Of a DNA stretch of 64,000 bases, positions 20,937-32,431 are shown piece after piece. Origin of the DNA: Lineus longissimus (lineage: Eukaryota; Nemertea; Pilidiophora; Heteronemertea; Lineidae); the NCBI RefSeq assembly GCF_910592395.1, contig NC_088314.1, positions 14,818,001 to 14,882,000 of the forward strand. Direction: 5' to 3'. The notes under the pieces are model-generated. The model saw nothing but the letters and a program-made list of their open reading frames with translations, made no database searches and had not been told where the DNA came from. The translations under genes were made by a program, and so were the position numbers. Positions within the stretch are counted from its first letter, which is position 1. The number at the start of each line of letters is the position of its first letter.

Positions 20937-21828
20937 ATGACGGAGGCTTTCGGGCCTATCGATGATAAATACGTTTTATCAGACGTGGTGAGACGGTCGG
21001 TTCGTGTAGAATGCCATTTCTTCGCATATAGGAATGACATTATAAACATCCTAAAAGAATTCGGATTAAAGAAAGATCACGGAATTCAGAGCATTTACCA
21101 AAGGGAATCATCCAAGGATTATTACGTTGTTTTCGATACGAAACAGGTTGCTGACTACTTCGCCGGGTTAGGACAGGTTGTGCCGGAATGTTGTAGAAAG
21201 AAAGTGGTGATATTCTCCTCGGTGAGTGAGGAGCTGATTAAACTCATATTTCAAACAAGTTTTTGGCAAGGGTATTTGGGGTTCTAGGGGAAGTGCAAAA
21301 TATTCAAAACGAGAAAGTTCATGTACAGGACTATACTGTAGAAACAGGAGTAAGAAGCCTTTACATAAAAATCGATGAACGACATAAGTCCGAAATTCCG
21401 CATAGGATACGTACTGCAGATGGCTACTCTATGCTAATTACCTGTAGGGGCCGATTGCCGTTGTGTCTAAAGTGTGATAAAATAGGCCATGTTCGCGCGG
21501 ACTGCCCCCAAACAAAAGCTCCTCCGTCATCGTACGCTGGAGCTGCGGCCAGAGGCCGTGAGAATTCGAAATATGAAAGAGGTTGGAAGTGCCCCTCATC
21601 CCAAGTGAGGAAATAATCGATGATAGTGAAAGCGAGGGGGACGAGGAAGAAGTGGAGGAGAGCGAGCCTGCCACTAAACCAGAAGAAGAGAGCCAGATTG
21701 TGGAGGAGACGTCGCCGTTTCCAGAGGAGACTTCCCAGAGCCAAGAACTACAAGCCCCCATGGGCCCTCCGTCTCAATTAGATGCACTAGAAATAGTCAA
21801 GGAGTTGTTTTCAATTTCACCAAAGTGA
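20937..21828 (+). pseudogene. Tx1 LINE ORF1, copy A
   Basis: This is the RNA-binding ORF1 protein. It starts at ATG 20937. The first 100 residues look like an RRM-type fold (VRVECHFFAYRNDIINILKE, YYVVFDTKQVADYF). A CCHC knuckle follows at about 21465 (CLKCDKIGHVRADC), then an acidic tail. The frame shifts near 21270 and near 21590. It is homologous to 31131-32147 in copy B throughout. Confidence 0.8.
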
Positions 21829-22167
21829 AGTCATCCCGCCAGGGCAAAATCCTCCTTCTCATAAGAAACAGAAAATAGAGTTAGAAAGTGTAATAATGGA
21901 CACTGAGGAAGGGTGAGATTAGATTATATATACAGTGACAACCGACATTCTTAATGGACTATGGCTATGAATTCTGGACTTGTAGTGTACGCAATGTGTT
22001 AATTGGAATACCGACCACCTCGACCCGCCCATGGACTATGATTCTATTTTCCTCCTTTCGGAGTTATTTGTCATTGTATTATGTAAGTATTGTAAGTATT
22101 GTTGTTTTAGTATACCATATCTGTACATTTTTTCAGCCATTGTCGAATTTCCAATTTTCGATTTATA

Positions 22168-22458
22168 ATGTCTCGTATTTCATTTTCTAGCCTAAACTGT
22201 AGGGGTCTTTCAAGTATTTCAAAACAGCGTCTAATTTCTAATTTTCTTTTACATTATGATCTCGATTTTGTATTTTTACAAGAAACAAATGTTTCTTCTC
22301 TTTCCTCGGCCAAGAGGATTGAGTCTTATTTTTGTACCAAAGCCTTTTGGTCCTTTTCTTCTCAGAAGAGTACTGGCTCTGCCATTTTAATATTTTCTTC
22401 AGATGTTGTTACTGGGAACTTTTCTTATGACCTAGACGGCCGTCTTATTTTTCTTGAC
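22168..22458 (+). pseudogene. Tx1 LINE ORF2 endonuclease start, copy A
   Basis: It begins with ISFSSLNCRGLSS and contains LDFVFLQETNVSS, the asparagine and glutamate motifs of an APE-type endonuclease. It is cut after a LeuAsp codon pair by the L2/CR1-like LINE and resumes at 23944. Confidence 0.85.
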
Positions 22459-23940
22459 TCACAATCGAAACCGAACTTAGATCCCGAAACCCTGAAGAAC
22501 TACCGACCAGTATCCAACTTGCCTTTCATTTCGAAATTGTTGGAAAAAGTTGTAGACAAGCGACTTGCTGAACACCTGCAATCAAATGATTTGTACGAGG
22601 ATTTTCAGTCCGCCTACAGGAAACATCATTCAACAGAAACAGCCCTGTTGAAGGTACAGAGTGATGTACTGAAGGCCCTGGACAAAGGTCAAGTGGTGAT
22701 CCTTGTTATGATCGATTTGTCGGCAGCATTCGATACGCTTGACCACCAGACATTGCTGACGCGATTCAAGGACGTGTACGGGATAACCGGTCGGGCACTT
22801 GATTGATGGCGTCATACCTTGGAAATCGGTACCAGACTGTAGTTATTGACGGCAAACAGTCAGAGCCTGTGTTACTTAAATACGGTGTACCTCAGGGATC
22901 AGTACTAGGTCCTAAAATGTATACTATGTACACAAAGCCCCTGGGAAGTGTCGTGAGAAATTTCGGTCAGGATTACCATTTCTACGCTGACGACGCACAG
23001 CTATATGCCGCTTTCACATTGAAGGAGCCTTCAAACCAACTGGCAACCATTTCTACAGTTGAACGATTTCTGTCAGGAACAGGGACCTGGTTTGATGTAA
23101 ATATGCTGAGTAAAAACGATGAAAAGACCGAATTGATGCTCTTTGCATCAACACATTCACTCAAGAAAATTGACCATGTGGTTCTTAAAGTTGGTGACAC
23201 CCAAATTACATCTTCGAGTAGTGTGCGCAACCTCGGTGTCATATTTGACACTAGCTTAACCTTGGAGCAGCAGGTAAACAGTGTTTGCAGGTCAGCTTAC
23301 AATCAGCTAAGACTCATTGGTCAAACCAGGGATGCTACCAAGTCACTGGTTCATGGGCTAGTTATGTCACGCCTTGACTATTGTAACTCGTTGCTCTATG
23401 GTGTCACCAAGGCTTTGTCTGACAAGGTGCAACGTGCCCAAAATACCGCCGCGAGGATAATCACGCGTACTGCGAAATTCGCCCACATATCGCCAGTCTT
23501 ACGTGAACTGCATTGGCTGCCCATTGTCAGTCGGGTAAATTTTAAGATACTTCTGCTAGCTTTCAAAGCCATGCGAGGACAGGCCCCCAAGTACCTGTCT
23601 GACTTTTTAGAGATCCGTCAGTCACGGCGAGTACTTCGATCAGCAGATACCATCTCGCTAGTGCTCCCGCGCACAAAGACTAGATTTGGCGAGCGTACAT
23701 TCCAGTGTGCCGCAGCAGCACTCTGGAATGACCTCCCTAGTAATATTCGAAATGCGGACTCCATCACAACTTTTAAGACACTCCTGAAGACCCACCTTTT
23801 TCAACAACATTAGAATTGTTTATTGTTGTCAAAGACTATATACTTCTTATAGAGACTCTGTTTTTGTTAAGCGCCTTTGAACGGCCCAATATAGGACTGA
23901 TAAGGGCGCTATATAAATGTGATACACAGATAGATAGATA
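22459..23940 (+). mobile_element. 5'-truncated L2/CR1-like LINE with (GATA) tail, nested in Tx1 copy A
   Basis: It encodes RT from the NYRPVSNLPFISKLLEK block through FDTLDHQTLL, YGVPQGSVLGP and YADDAQLY, and the C-terminal HWLPI block to 23813. One shift lies near 22805. The 3' end carries a short CGCTATATAAATG stretch and GATA repeats. A 3-bp GAC repeat (22456-22458 and 23941-23943) may be the target duplication. Removing the insertion restores the Tx1 ORF2 frame. Confidence 0.85.
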
Positions 23941-23943
23941 GAC

Positions 23944-26900
23944 ATAGATGTCAGAGGGTTAAAACTCCGATTGGTAAATATTTATGCTCCCACAAATGAG
24001 GCCGAACGTAGGACCTTTTTAACCACACTTTATACTTATTTCAATACAAGTCGCAAGATTATTTTGGGTGGTGATTTTAATTGTGTTATGTCCACCAAAT
24101 TAGACAAGGTTGGGGGGAACCCCGCCCGAGGCTTAGTTGGTTCGGACGAATTATTTTCTTTGTGTCGGGATTTTTCTTTGTCAGATGTTTTTAGATCACT
24201 TTATCCAAAATCAGTGACAACAAACTGGCATTCAAACGCCGTACACTGCAGGTTGGATCGTTTTTATATTTCTAAGGAATTAATGAGTAACGTCTCAGAA
24301 TTCCTGGTATGCCCGACGCCATCAAGTATTTCTGATCACGACCTTATTATTATGCGAATTGTACGAGTAATACTATTCACCTCGGGCGAAGTTATTGGAA
24401 GTGCAATAACTCTATTATTTCTGATCGTGCTTTTATCGAAAGTTTTTATGAATTTTGGTCGCAGAAATGACCGGGTTTACTTTGTCTTTAGATAGCTGGG
24501 ATGTTTTAAAGTCGGATATAAAGGATTTTATTATTGCTTTTTCTCGGCGTAAAGCCAATGTTTCTAAATCCGTTATTAATTCTCTTAGGAGGCAGTATTC
24601 TATGTTACAAAAATCTTCATTATCTTCTTCTAGTCCGCAAGACTATAGTGATCAAATCAATGTTGTTAGGGAACAACTTTCTTCTTTACATAACAAAGAG
24701 GTATTTGGTGTTTTTATTCGCTCTAAATGCGATTTTTTAAAAGATTCGGAGAAGCCCTCCAAGTATCATTTTATTAAGGAAAGGAAACGTAGTGAAAAGA
24801 AAGTTATTAATAAGTAAGTAGTCGATGGTCAAGTTTTTTCAGACACGGAGTCTATTTCTAATGCTTTTCGGACCTTTTATTCTCAATTATTTTCTGATGA
24901 GGGTATTGACGCTGACCTCATGAATGATTTTCTTTCTGACCTTCCTCAGCTCTCGTCTTCTGACGCAGAGCTGTGTGACGGACCTATTCTTTTAGAGGAA
25001 ATTTTGTCTGCACTGAAGGGCATGCAGAATAATAAATCGCCCGGTTCGGATGGTTTGGGTAAGGAGTTTTATCTCGGTTTCTTTGATTTGGTAGGCCCAT
25101 TACTAGTTTCACTTTATAGTCTTATTTTTGATGAGGGCCTTTTGTCAGAGTCCCAGCGGCTCTCTTTTATTTCTTTATTGTGTAAAGATCCCAACAATTC
25201 TGAGGACATGAAGAATTGGAGGCCTATTTCTCTTTTAAATATTGATTATAAGATTTTGTCCAAAATTTTAACTACTCGTTTAGGCAATGTCATGCCATCT
25301 ATTGTTCATATTGATCAGACGTCCGGGATCAAAGGGCGATCTATCACAGATAATTTACATTTATTACGTAATATTTTTGATTTTGTTAGTCAGAAGGATA
25401 TTCCCTGTGCCTGGATTAACCTGGATATTTTAAAGGCTTTTGATAGATGTTCCCACCATTTTCTTTTTGAGGCAATCACCCGTTATGGTTTTAATGATTC
25501 TTTTCAGAAATGGATTCGTATCCTCTATAATAATGTTTCTTCCTCTGTTATTGTAAATAATTACGTTTCTAAACCTTTTTCATATTCTCGTGGTGTACGG
25601 TAAGGCTGTAGTATTTCTCCTTTATTATTTATCTTGTGTCTTGAGCCTGTGGCTATTAAAATACGTAAGGAAGAGGCCATTAAAGGATTATTTCTTCCCG
25701 GCCGGCCGGGGTCTGTCAAAAATATAATGTTCGCCGATGACGTCACTGGTGTGGTTACCAGTGACCGAGGCATGGCCTCTTTCATGAATATTGTCAAACT
25801 TTTTTGTCTCGCTTCTGGCTTTTCTCTCAACCTTATTAAGTCCAAAGGGTTTTTTCTTGGGAAGTGGAAGTCACGGAGTGACCACCCCTTTGGCATTTCT
25901 TGGCCGGACAGGGTTAAATTACTGGGTTGTCTTTTTGGGTATACGGTTTCTTTTGATGATGTTTGGGGTCCGATTTTGAATAAATTTATCAAAGTTCTTA
26001 ATTTTTCAAAGTTATCTGGTCTTACTTTAAAACAGAAGTCTATTATTATTAGTACGTTTGCGAGTTCTAAGATATGGTATACTGGTAGTGTGTATTTTAT
26101 GCCTAAATGTTATGTAAATAAATTTCAATTGGTTATTTTTAAATTTCTATGGCCTCGTGCCCATTTTGAGCCTGTAGCTCGTGCTACTGTTTTTCTTCCC
26201 TTTCTATCAGGCGGTCTCGCCATTGTTAATATCAGTAAAAAGTTAGCCGCTCTGGCAATTAAACATATATCTACCTATATTATTAATCATGGTGCCTCTT
26301 GGCACCCTTTCACCAATTACTGGTGCGCTTTGCACTTTCAGAAATTCTTGTCCTCATGGTAACCAAATGCCTTTGTATTATCAATATGTTGTTAAATGTT
26401 TTCAATTTTTTAAGTCCACCTTTCCTAATGTTGATCCATGTAAAACTTCTGTTAAAATGATTACTTCTCTTCTCACTAGTTGTATAACAAAACCTCCCAG
26501 GTGTATTGCATTGTTTCCCTCTGTTAATTTTAAACATGTCTTTGTAAACCTGCATGATCTGTTTATTGACCCCGCTTCGCGGGACGTTTCTTATAGGCTG
26601 ATCATGCAGGTACTACCTGTAAATCACCAAATATTTCAATGGTCTCGTGGCCGTTCAAGGCCTCTGCCTTGTTCTTTTGATTGTGGTTTTGGTCACGAGA
26701 CGTTCCAACATTTATTTTATTATTGTCCCATTGTTAAACCTTTGAAAACTCTTTTAAGTACTTTATTTACTCTTTTCGACCTGGAGTTGACGTTTGAATC
26801 TATTTATCTCTTAAATATCCATATAAAAGATACATTTGTAAAATCATTAATATTATACCTCTCGTGTGAATATGTTCGTTCAATTTGGATACAACGTAGT

Positions 26901-27089
26901 TTTAAAAAATTTGAGAAAAAAGTCATCACTTCAGATTCTGTCATGTTATATTTCATTTCCCGTATAAACACTCGTATCCGGTGTGATTTTCATAGGTTTC
27001 CTCTGTTTCTATTTAAAAAATATTGGTGCCAGTACCCCGTTTTCTGCTCTGTAGAAGACGGGGTGCTGGAGCTTAAATGGTCTATGTAA
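23944..27089 (+). pseudogene. Tx1 LINE ORF2 remainder, copy A (endonuclease end, RT, C-terminus)
   Basis: This continues the endonuclease with DVRGLK, GGDFNCVMSTK and SDHDLI, then RT (NNKSPGSDGLGKEF near 25030, INLDILKAFDR near 25420, FADDV near 25735) and a C-terminal cysteine-histidine segment near 26700 (CSFDCGFGHETFQHLFYYC). In-frame stops occur at about 24815 and 25601, and shifts near 24480 and 26340. It is more decayed than copy B. Confidence 0.85.
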
Positions 27090-27873
27090 TTATGTTAACC
27101 CCATTGTTTTCTGTTGGTCAACCGTAATATAAACTCATTTACACTTTTCTTAGTCTGACTCGTAATTCAACAAAAATTTTAAACAGTCGTCAATCCTAAA
27201 TACTATCATTATTATTTGACGTGATCGGCTTTGTCCACCGATCACGCCACGTGACTCCTTTGAATCAGTTTTTCATATTTAGTTTAATCAATACTATTGT
27301 AAAATTCAAGAAGGCTTTATCTTGCCTATTTTTAAATTATATAAACATTGACGGCTTTAGTCCTCTTTCCTTCGGTTGATCTAGATAAACAATTGTGTAT
27401 TATTATTATTTCGTATGTTCAATTTATGTTGCTATAATCTTTCAAGTATTGTCAACTCTTTCTATAGGCGCGCGTGCGGGCCGGTCATCAACCGTGTCGG
27501 CACGCGTGCCTCGTTGTTCCATTTATACAACATTAAAACATTTTCAATTCTCTTTGTCAGAGGCGTGCGTCTGCGGTCTATTACCGTGCAGGCTCACGCC
27601 AAGTAGTATTTCATTTTTACTACAATTTTCAATTATCCGTGTTTGTGGCAACATCTCGTTATTAAATATAATTTTAACCCGTTCTCTTACAGTTGTTTCC
27701 ATTTTTAACAGGAAAGTCAAACTAACACTTTCCTTATAAACACAGTGTCGTCATTAATACACTGTATAAATTAATGCCCCTTTAAAAAATCCTAATTGTA
27801 AACTATTTCTATCTATGTAATCCCCGTTAAAAATTCAGCCTTCAGTCACTAGTATCTCTGTATGTAATATATA
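27090..27873 (+). other. Tx1 LINE copy A 3' UTR with hairpin series
   Basis: This is non-coding and matches 35895-36690 of copy B. Stem-loops can be drawn at 27220-27246, 27467-27510, 27562-27600, 27711-27733 and 27742-27765, each with a counterpart in copy B. Confidence 0.75.
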
Positions 27874-29927
27874 CAAGCCTATAGGCGAATATGGGTCGTC
27901 GCGTTGATGCCAGAACGTCCCCAAAGTTTGGAAATGTTGTTCTTAATTCCTCCGGGTTGGGGTACCTATGGCTTGATCAAATGAATATTAATGTGGATAA
28001 CTGGAAAATATTATACTCTAATGCCCAGTAAACGATTAGAGATATTTGTAAACATGAAATTTTTGGTGAAATCGCAACAAATAAAAAACTCGATGTATAG
28101 TAATCTTATGTTTTCATTTGAACTTCAAACATATTTAAATGATATTAAATCAGTGAAACACAGGGCTTGTATCACAAAATTAATGCTGGAAGCCCATTGT
28201 CTAAGAATCAAAACTGGGAGACACTGTAGTCTAAGAAAGTGTGAGGTTTGCAAGTCAGGGGAGGTTGAGGATGATTTTCACTTCCTTGCGGTGTGCCCTA
28301 AATATGCGTCAAAACAGCAAAACTCATTGCAGTTGTAATAGAAGTGATCTCCATTTTCTGTCTCTGTCGGATCTGACTACAATTTTTCTGAAAAATCCTT
28401 CACCTCCCTCTGCTGCGATTATCAACGAGTTCTTTAAACTGCGTAACTCTATATTGTCCTGATTTCCATTATTATGTTTTTGTCTTTAAATATTTGTGAT
28501 CTTATTTTGTATACCCTGTAACTTTATATTGTATATTTTGTAATTATTTTATGTAACCGTTGGCCCCTAGTGGGCGTTTTATAGTCTGGGCTCCTGACCT
28601 CACTCTCGCTGTCGTAGGTCAGGCAATAACAAAAATCTATAAATAGAACAATAGCTTAAACCACCATTTCCACAAAAATTCTCATGCCTAATTTTTTTTA
28701 ATATTATAAACAACCTATCCTGCAAAAACCAACGCAATCGGTCAAGGTTTAGCGTCCCAAATCGTACTTTTGCGAAAATGACAATATCGCTAAAAGCGAC
28801 ATCATTATATGGGGAAACCCCTTTGTCTGAAACATAAAATAACCGTAATCGCGCATTTTAAGAGTAATTCCGGTATTTCTACAGTGTAGAATGATGTGTT
28901 CAATAATAGTGCATAATCCTAGGACAGATACAGCGCTCAATTCGACCGTAAAACGATAATTGGCTCGGGAAATTACAACAATGGCTGAATCTAAAAATAA
29001 CACTCCTCTTTTCTGCCGTGTTATTTGTGGACGGTTGTTGTTACCTGACCCGTTCCTAAACCCTACCAAAAGCCCGGAGATCGAGGTCAGAGAACCAGAC
29101 TATTTAGCGTTTTAGAGTAATAAAGAATTTGAATTTGAATTTGAATTTTTCAACCGCTGTACCTTATTATCATAATTATGCCCACGTGATTAGCTGCTCG
29201 GTATTGACGAGCAAGTGACAGTCCTCATTTACATGTACATTAATGTCATTATTATGGCTGACGCGATCCTGTAAAGTTGTGTGTAATTTCTAATTTCTCG
29301 GCAAATACTTGATTGATTTCGTTGAAATTTGAGAGTATTACAGATTAGATTACTGCTTACATTGGGTCTTCGTAGTTTCTTCATACATCATCGATAAAGA
29401 CACGTAGCTTTGTGAAGAAACTCACCATACTGCTCGCTGGCCAGCACAACATTCCTGCATGCTACGTATACACGCTCATCAATTTTGAGCTCCCAATTAA
29501 TAATTTTATTCATTTCGCATTTTACATGAGACGAAGGACTTAATGAACAAGATAACGAACTTTAATGAAAACTTAAGTTTTATTACAATAGGACAAATAC
29601 TGGCAACGCAATTTGCATTTCAATTCAACAACTGCCGAGCATCCTAGGGCTAAAACTATCTTCATTCATAGTCAATCTCGCCATTTAGCTAAACGGACCT
29701 GAAACAAGTCGATTCAGCATCTACACTTTTACTCCGATTTGTCTCAAAATTGGTGACAAAGAGGCTGAATGTACTGCAAACAATTCCTCGGAACCAAATT
29801 TTTAAAAAAATGATTTTAAAGATATTTTTTAGTGTAAAATGCCCGTTGCTAGGCATGGTTGCTAGGCACATGCTGCCACAAACATAATGACAGAACCTGA
29901 CAATAAGGGTCTGCTCTCGCGACGACC
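27874..29927. mobile_element. Insertion in Tx1 copy A 3' end, partly LINE-derived
   Basis: Copy B lacks this 2-kb stretch. It is flanked by AATATATA at 27866-27873 and 29928-29935, or alternatively by AATAT with an inverted GGTCGTCGCG/CGCGACGACC pair (27894-27903 and 29918-29927). Inside, 27991-28340 encodes a LINE-like C-terminal segment (KTGRHCSLRKCEVCKSGEVEDDFHF). A TTTGAA-repeat tail lies at about 29126-29148. From 29150 to 29927 I see no gene. It may be composite. Confidence 0.5.
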
Positions 29928-29983
29928 AATATATAATCAATATGTGCAATAAATTTTACTTACTAAAAAAAAAAAAAAAAAAA

Positions 29984-30133
29984 GTATCTGTTCTTATCAG
30001 CTTAATATCTGATACGCACCTCATTGAGGTGCTTCGATATTAAACTGATTTTTGGACCTCGGCGAGATGTCAGGGGCTTGCTCCGCTCTCGCCACGGGTT
30101 GGCCTGGTATTGCAGTACCTCCAGGATCGGCCC
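29984..30133 (+). ncRNA. RNU2: U2 snRNA gene A, 3' fragment
   Basis: It starts GTATCTGTTCTTATCAG (about U2 nucleotide 36) and continues through stem-loop II, the Sm-site-like GATTTTTGG near 30046, and the GGTATTGCAGTACCTCC stem near 30105-30125. A U2 3'-box-like AAACAAACCAACAATAGA follows at about 30138-30155. The branch-site recognition region is split by the LINE, so the gene cannot make U2. Confidence 0.88.
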
Positions 30134-30672
30134 ATAATAAACAAACCAACAATAGACCTTTCCCCAAATGCTCTTCCCCATTGTTAACTTCCCTTTCCCA
30201 TGCCTTACCGAGCTTGGGAGGGGGAGGGAGGGGGAGGGAGGGGGGTCCTGGGGCCAGGTGATTCAAATTAAACTAAATATGTATCAGAAGCTAAGCAGAT
30301 CAAGAACAGATACCGGTACAGTTGTGTGTGGGCATTAAATCAAGGCAAGAGTCTGGTCGAATAACCTCGCGTCCGAGCTCTGTCTGGCGCCTAAATGGCT
30401 TCCTGGCCGCAGACGACCTCCCTGGTGACGGGAAGCCCCTGTGACGATATCGATGACGTCACCGCAGCCAGGCAGCCACGTGTCCCTGGCGACAGTGGCG
30501 ACAGTGACGTCAGTGAGGGCTCAAACTGGCCGTGCTCGACGTTCAGGGCCGAATTTGGCACTCGAACGGGGGGAGGGGGGGGCACCCGCCAGTCGAAAGA
30601 GCAGCGCCAGGCCTACATGAAACGCGTGTGAAAAGGTGGGCATGCTTGGAATAGTTCTCCGTCGGTTGCCGT
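30134..30672. other. U2 spacer, G-rich
   Basis: After the 3' box there are GGGAGGG-type runs at 30218-30245, able to form G-quadruplexes. Matching sequence follows gene B until 36929. From about 30255 to 30672 I see no gene; ORFs here are GC-rich chance frames. Confidence 0.6.
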
Positions 30673-31062
30673 TGGAAGATTCGCTTGGAAATAACTTGCT
30701 CACCGCCTCGATTGGCTTGTGTCGTTCCGCGCCGTGTTTGCGACCTACATTCAGACGCCCTAATCGGACGGACTCACCTCGAACTCCCAGGGCCCGCGAA
30801 GCCAGTCACACGCCCAGAACAGCTTGGCCACCGCGGGACGAGGCGCGTCCTTCGACTTTCTAAGGAACTACTGTGCTGGGGGGGACACTCCTCGCTCCAC
30901 GGACAATTTGCCTTGTTGATTCCCGAGGACACTGGCACCTGCAACGTCGTCTGCTGCCATCTGGCGTTGACCAAATCAACTACATCACACGCAGCCGAAA
31001 CGTCACGGCTTGGACAATTCACGCCGTTTGCAACATGTAGAATTTTCGAAGCCGACGCCGGC
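30673..31062 (+). promoter_or_regulatory. U2 snRNA upstream (promoter) block, unit B
   Basis: Near-identical copy of 20466-20856. It contains the same start codon region of the P2X7-like gene on the minus strand (MSKLFPSESS), but that reading frame then enters unrelated sequence at about 30672. Confidence 0.7.
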
Positions 31063-31090
31063 ATCGCTTCTCGGCCTATTGGCTAAGATC
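31063..31090 (+). ncRNA. RNU2: U2 snRNA gene B, 5' fragment
   Basis: The first 28 nucleotides of U2, ending GGCTAAGATC, are then interrupted by Tx1 LINE copy B. Confidence 0.88.
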
Positions 31091-31130
31091 CAATAGTGTC
31101 GGTTGCCACGCCTAAGTTGCTTCGCCTAAG

Positions 31131-32147
31131 ATGGAAGACGTAGGACCAATCGAAGATGTATTTATTAGCAAGTCTATTGCAGATCGCACAGTAAGGATAC
31201 AATGTCACTTTACGGCATACAGAAACGACATTTTGAACATTTTAAAAGAAAATGGACTAGAAAAAATTCATGGAATAAAATCGATATATCAAAGGGATGC
31301 CAATAGAGACTATTACGTTGTTTTTGACCAGCAAACTGTGGCAGATCATTTTGCTTGCTTGGGACAAATCGTGTCCAAATGTTCGGCGAAAAAAGTGGTA
31401 GTGTTTTCTTCAGTTGGACAAGAATTGATGAAACTTAGGGTACATTGGTTACCAACATACATATCTCATAATTATGTAGCAAAAGTCTTCAACAGAATAG
31501 GAAAAGTGATAGAAATAAATTCGAAGTGGTGCAGGTTCAGAATTACACAGTAGAAACAGGAATACGATGTGTATCTATAAGAATTCACGAACGTAATACT
31601 GTCGATACCGCATAGGATTAGAACATCAGACGGCTATTCAATGCTAATAACATGCAGAGGACGCATGCCCTTGTGTTTAAAGTGTGACAGACTAGGACAC
31701 AAAAGGCAAGATTGCCCTGAAAACGGTAAACCTAAATCCTATGCAAACGCGGCCAAAACAAGAACAACGCACGAGATGAGAATGAAAGAACCATTGATAC
31801 CCACAAAGAGAGTAGCAGAGAGTATACACGAAAATCCAATTTACGAAGAAAACATTACACAGGAAAACGATAATGAATACGAAGATTCATTAATATCCGC
31901 AGATGAAGACGACGAGATGGTATCCATAACAGAAGAAGAAGAAGAAGAGAAGACAGAGAAGTCAAAGAAACAACAGCTAGACCATGTAAAAACAACCATC
32001 ACGCAAACAGAGAACGAAGAAAATATTACGTTAATGGAGACACCTTACGAACAACAAATACCACCCGGTCAAAAGTCCCCAACACACAAAAAAGCAAAAC
32101 TGGAAGAAGGAAGTATTTTTGATACGGACGAGGAAAATGGAACGTAG
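31131..32147 (+). pseudogene. Tx1 LINE ORF1, copy B
   Basis: ATG 31131 begins the RRM-like region (VRIQCHFTAYRNDILNILKE). A shift lies near 31550. The CCHC knuckle CLKCDRLGHKRQDC is at about 31677, followed by a long acidic, lysine-containing tail to 32147. Its probable role is to coat LINE RNA. Confidence 0.82.
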
Positions 32148-32431
32148 AACAAGATAATGTAACTCGATATTCGATATACGACCCGGACATTCAAATGGAT
32201 TACTCTAATGAACACTGGACTGTCGAACTGTCTCATATGGATTACCAACCATCACGACCCGCCCACGGACTTACCCACTATTTCTCCTTAGGGAGTCGCC
32301 TTCAATTAAGAAATATGTATATTATTTGAATCATTTCCATCATATATGTGTTCAGACCAGTATACCATAATAACCTTATTCTCGTATTTATCCTCAATCT
32401 ATATTTTGTTTTACCACATATTTGAATCATA

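Larger units (their letters stand above)
20880..29983 (+). mobile_element. Tx1-clade LINE copy A inserted in U2, with nested insertions
   Basis: The element runs from just inside U2 to a poly(A) tract ending at 29983. It has ORF1, ORF2 with endonuclease and RT, and a 3' UTR. Nested inside are an L2/CR1-like LINE (22459-23940) and a further 2-kb insertion (about 27874-29927). RT motifs such as NWRPISLLNIDYKILSK and RGVR.GCSISPLL are of L1/Tx1 type. Tx1-clade elements with specificity for U2 (Keno) are known from fish, so the target choice fits the clade. The 5' end shares CAATAGTGTCGGTTGC with copy B. Confidence 0.85.

Noticed and set aside
30391-30703. Small proteins around the U2 spacer and promoter
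   Set aside because: GC-rich chance frames in snRNA promoter/spacer sequence; only the MSKLFPSESS codons have a possible meaning, noted separately.
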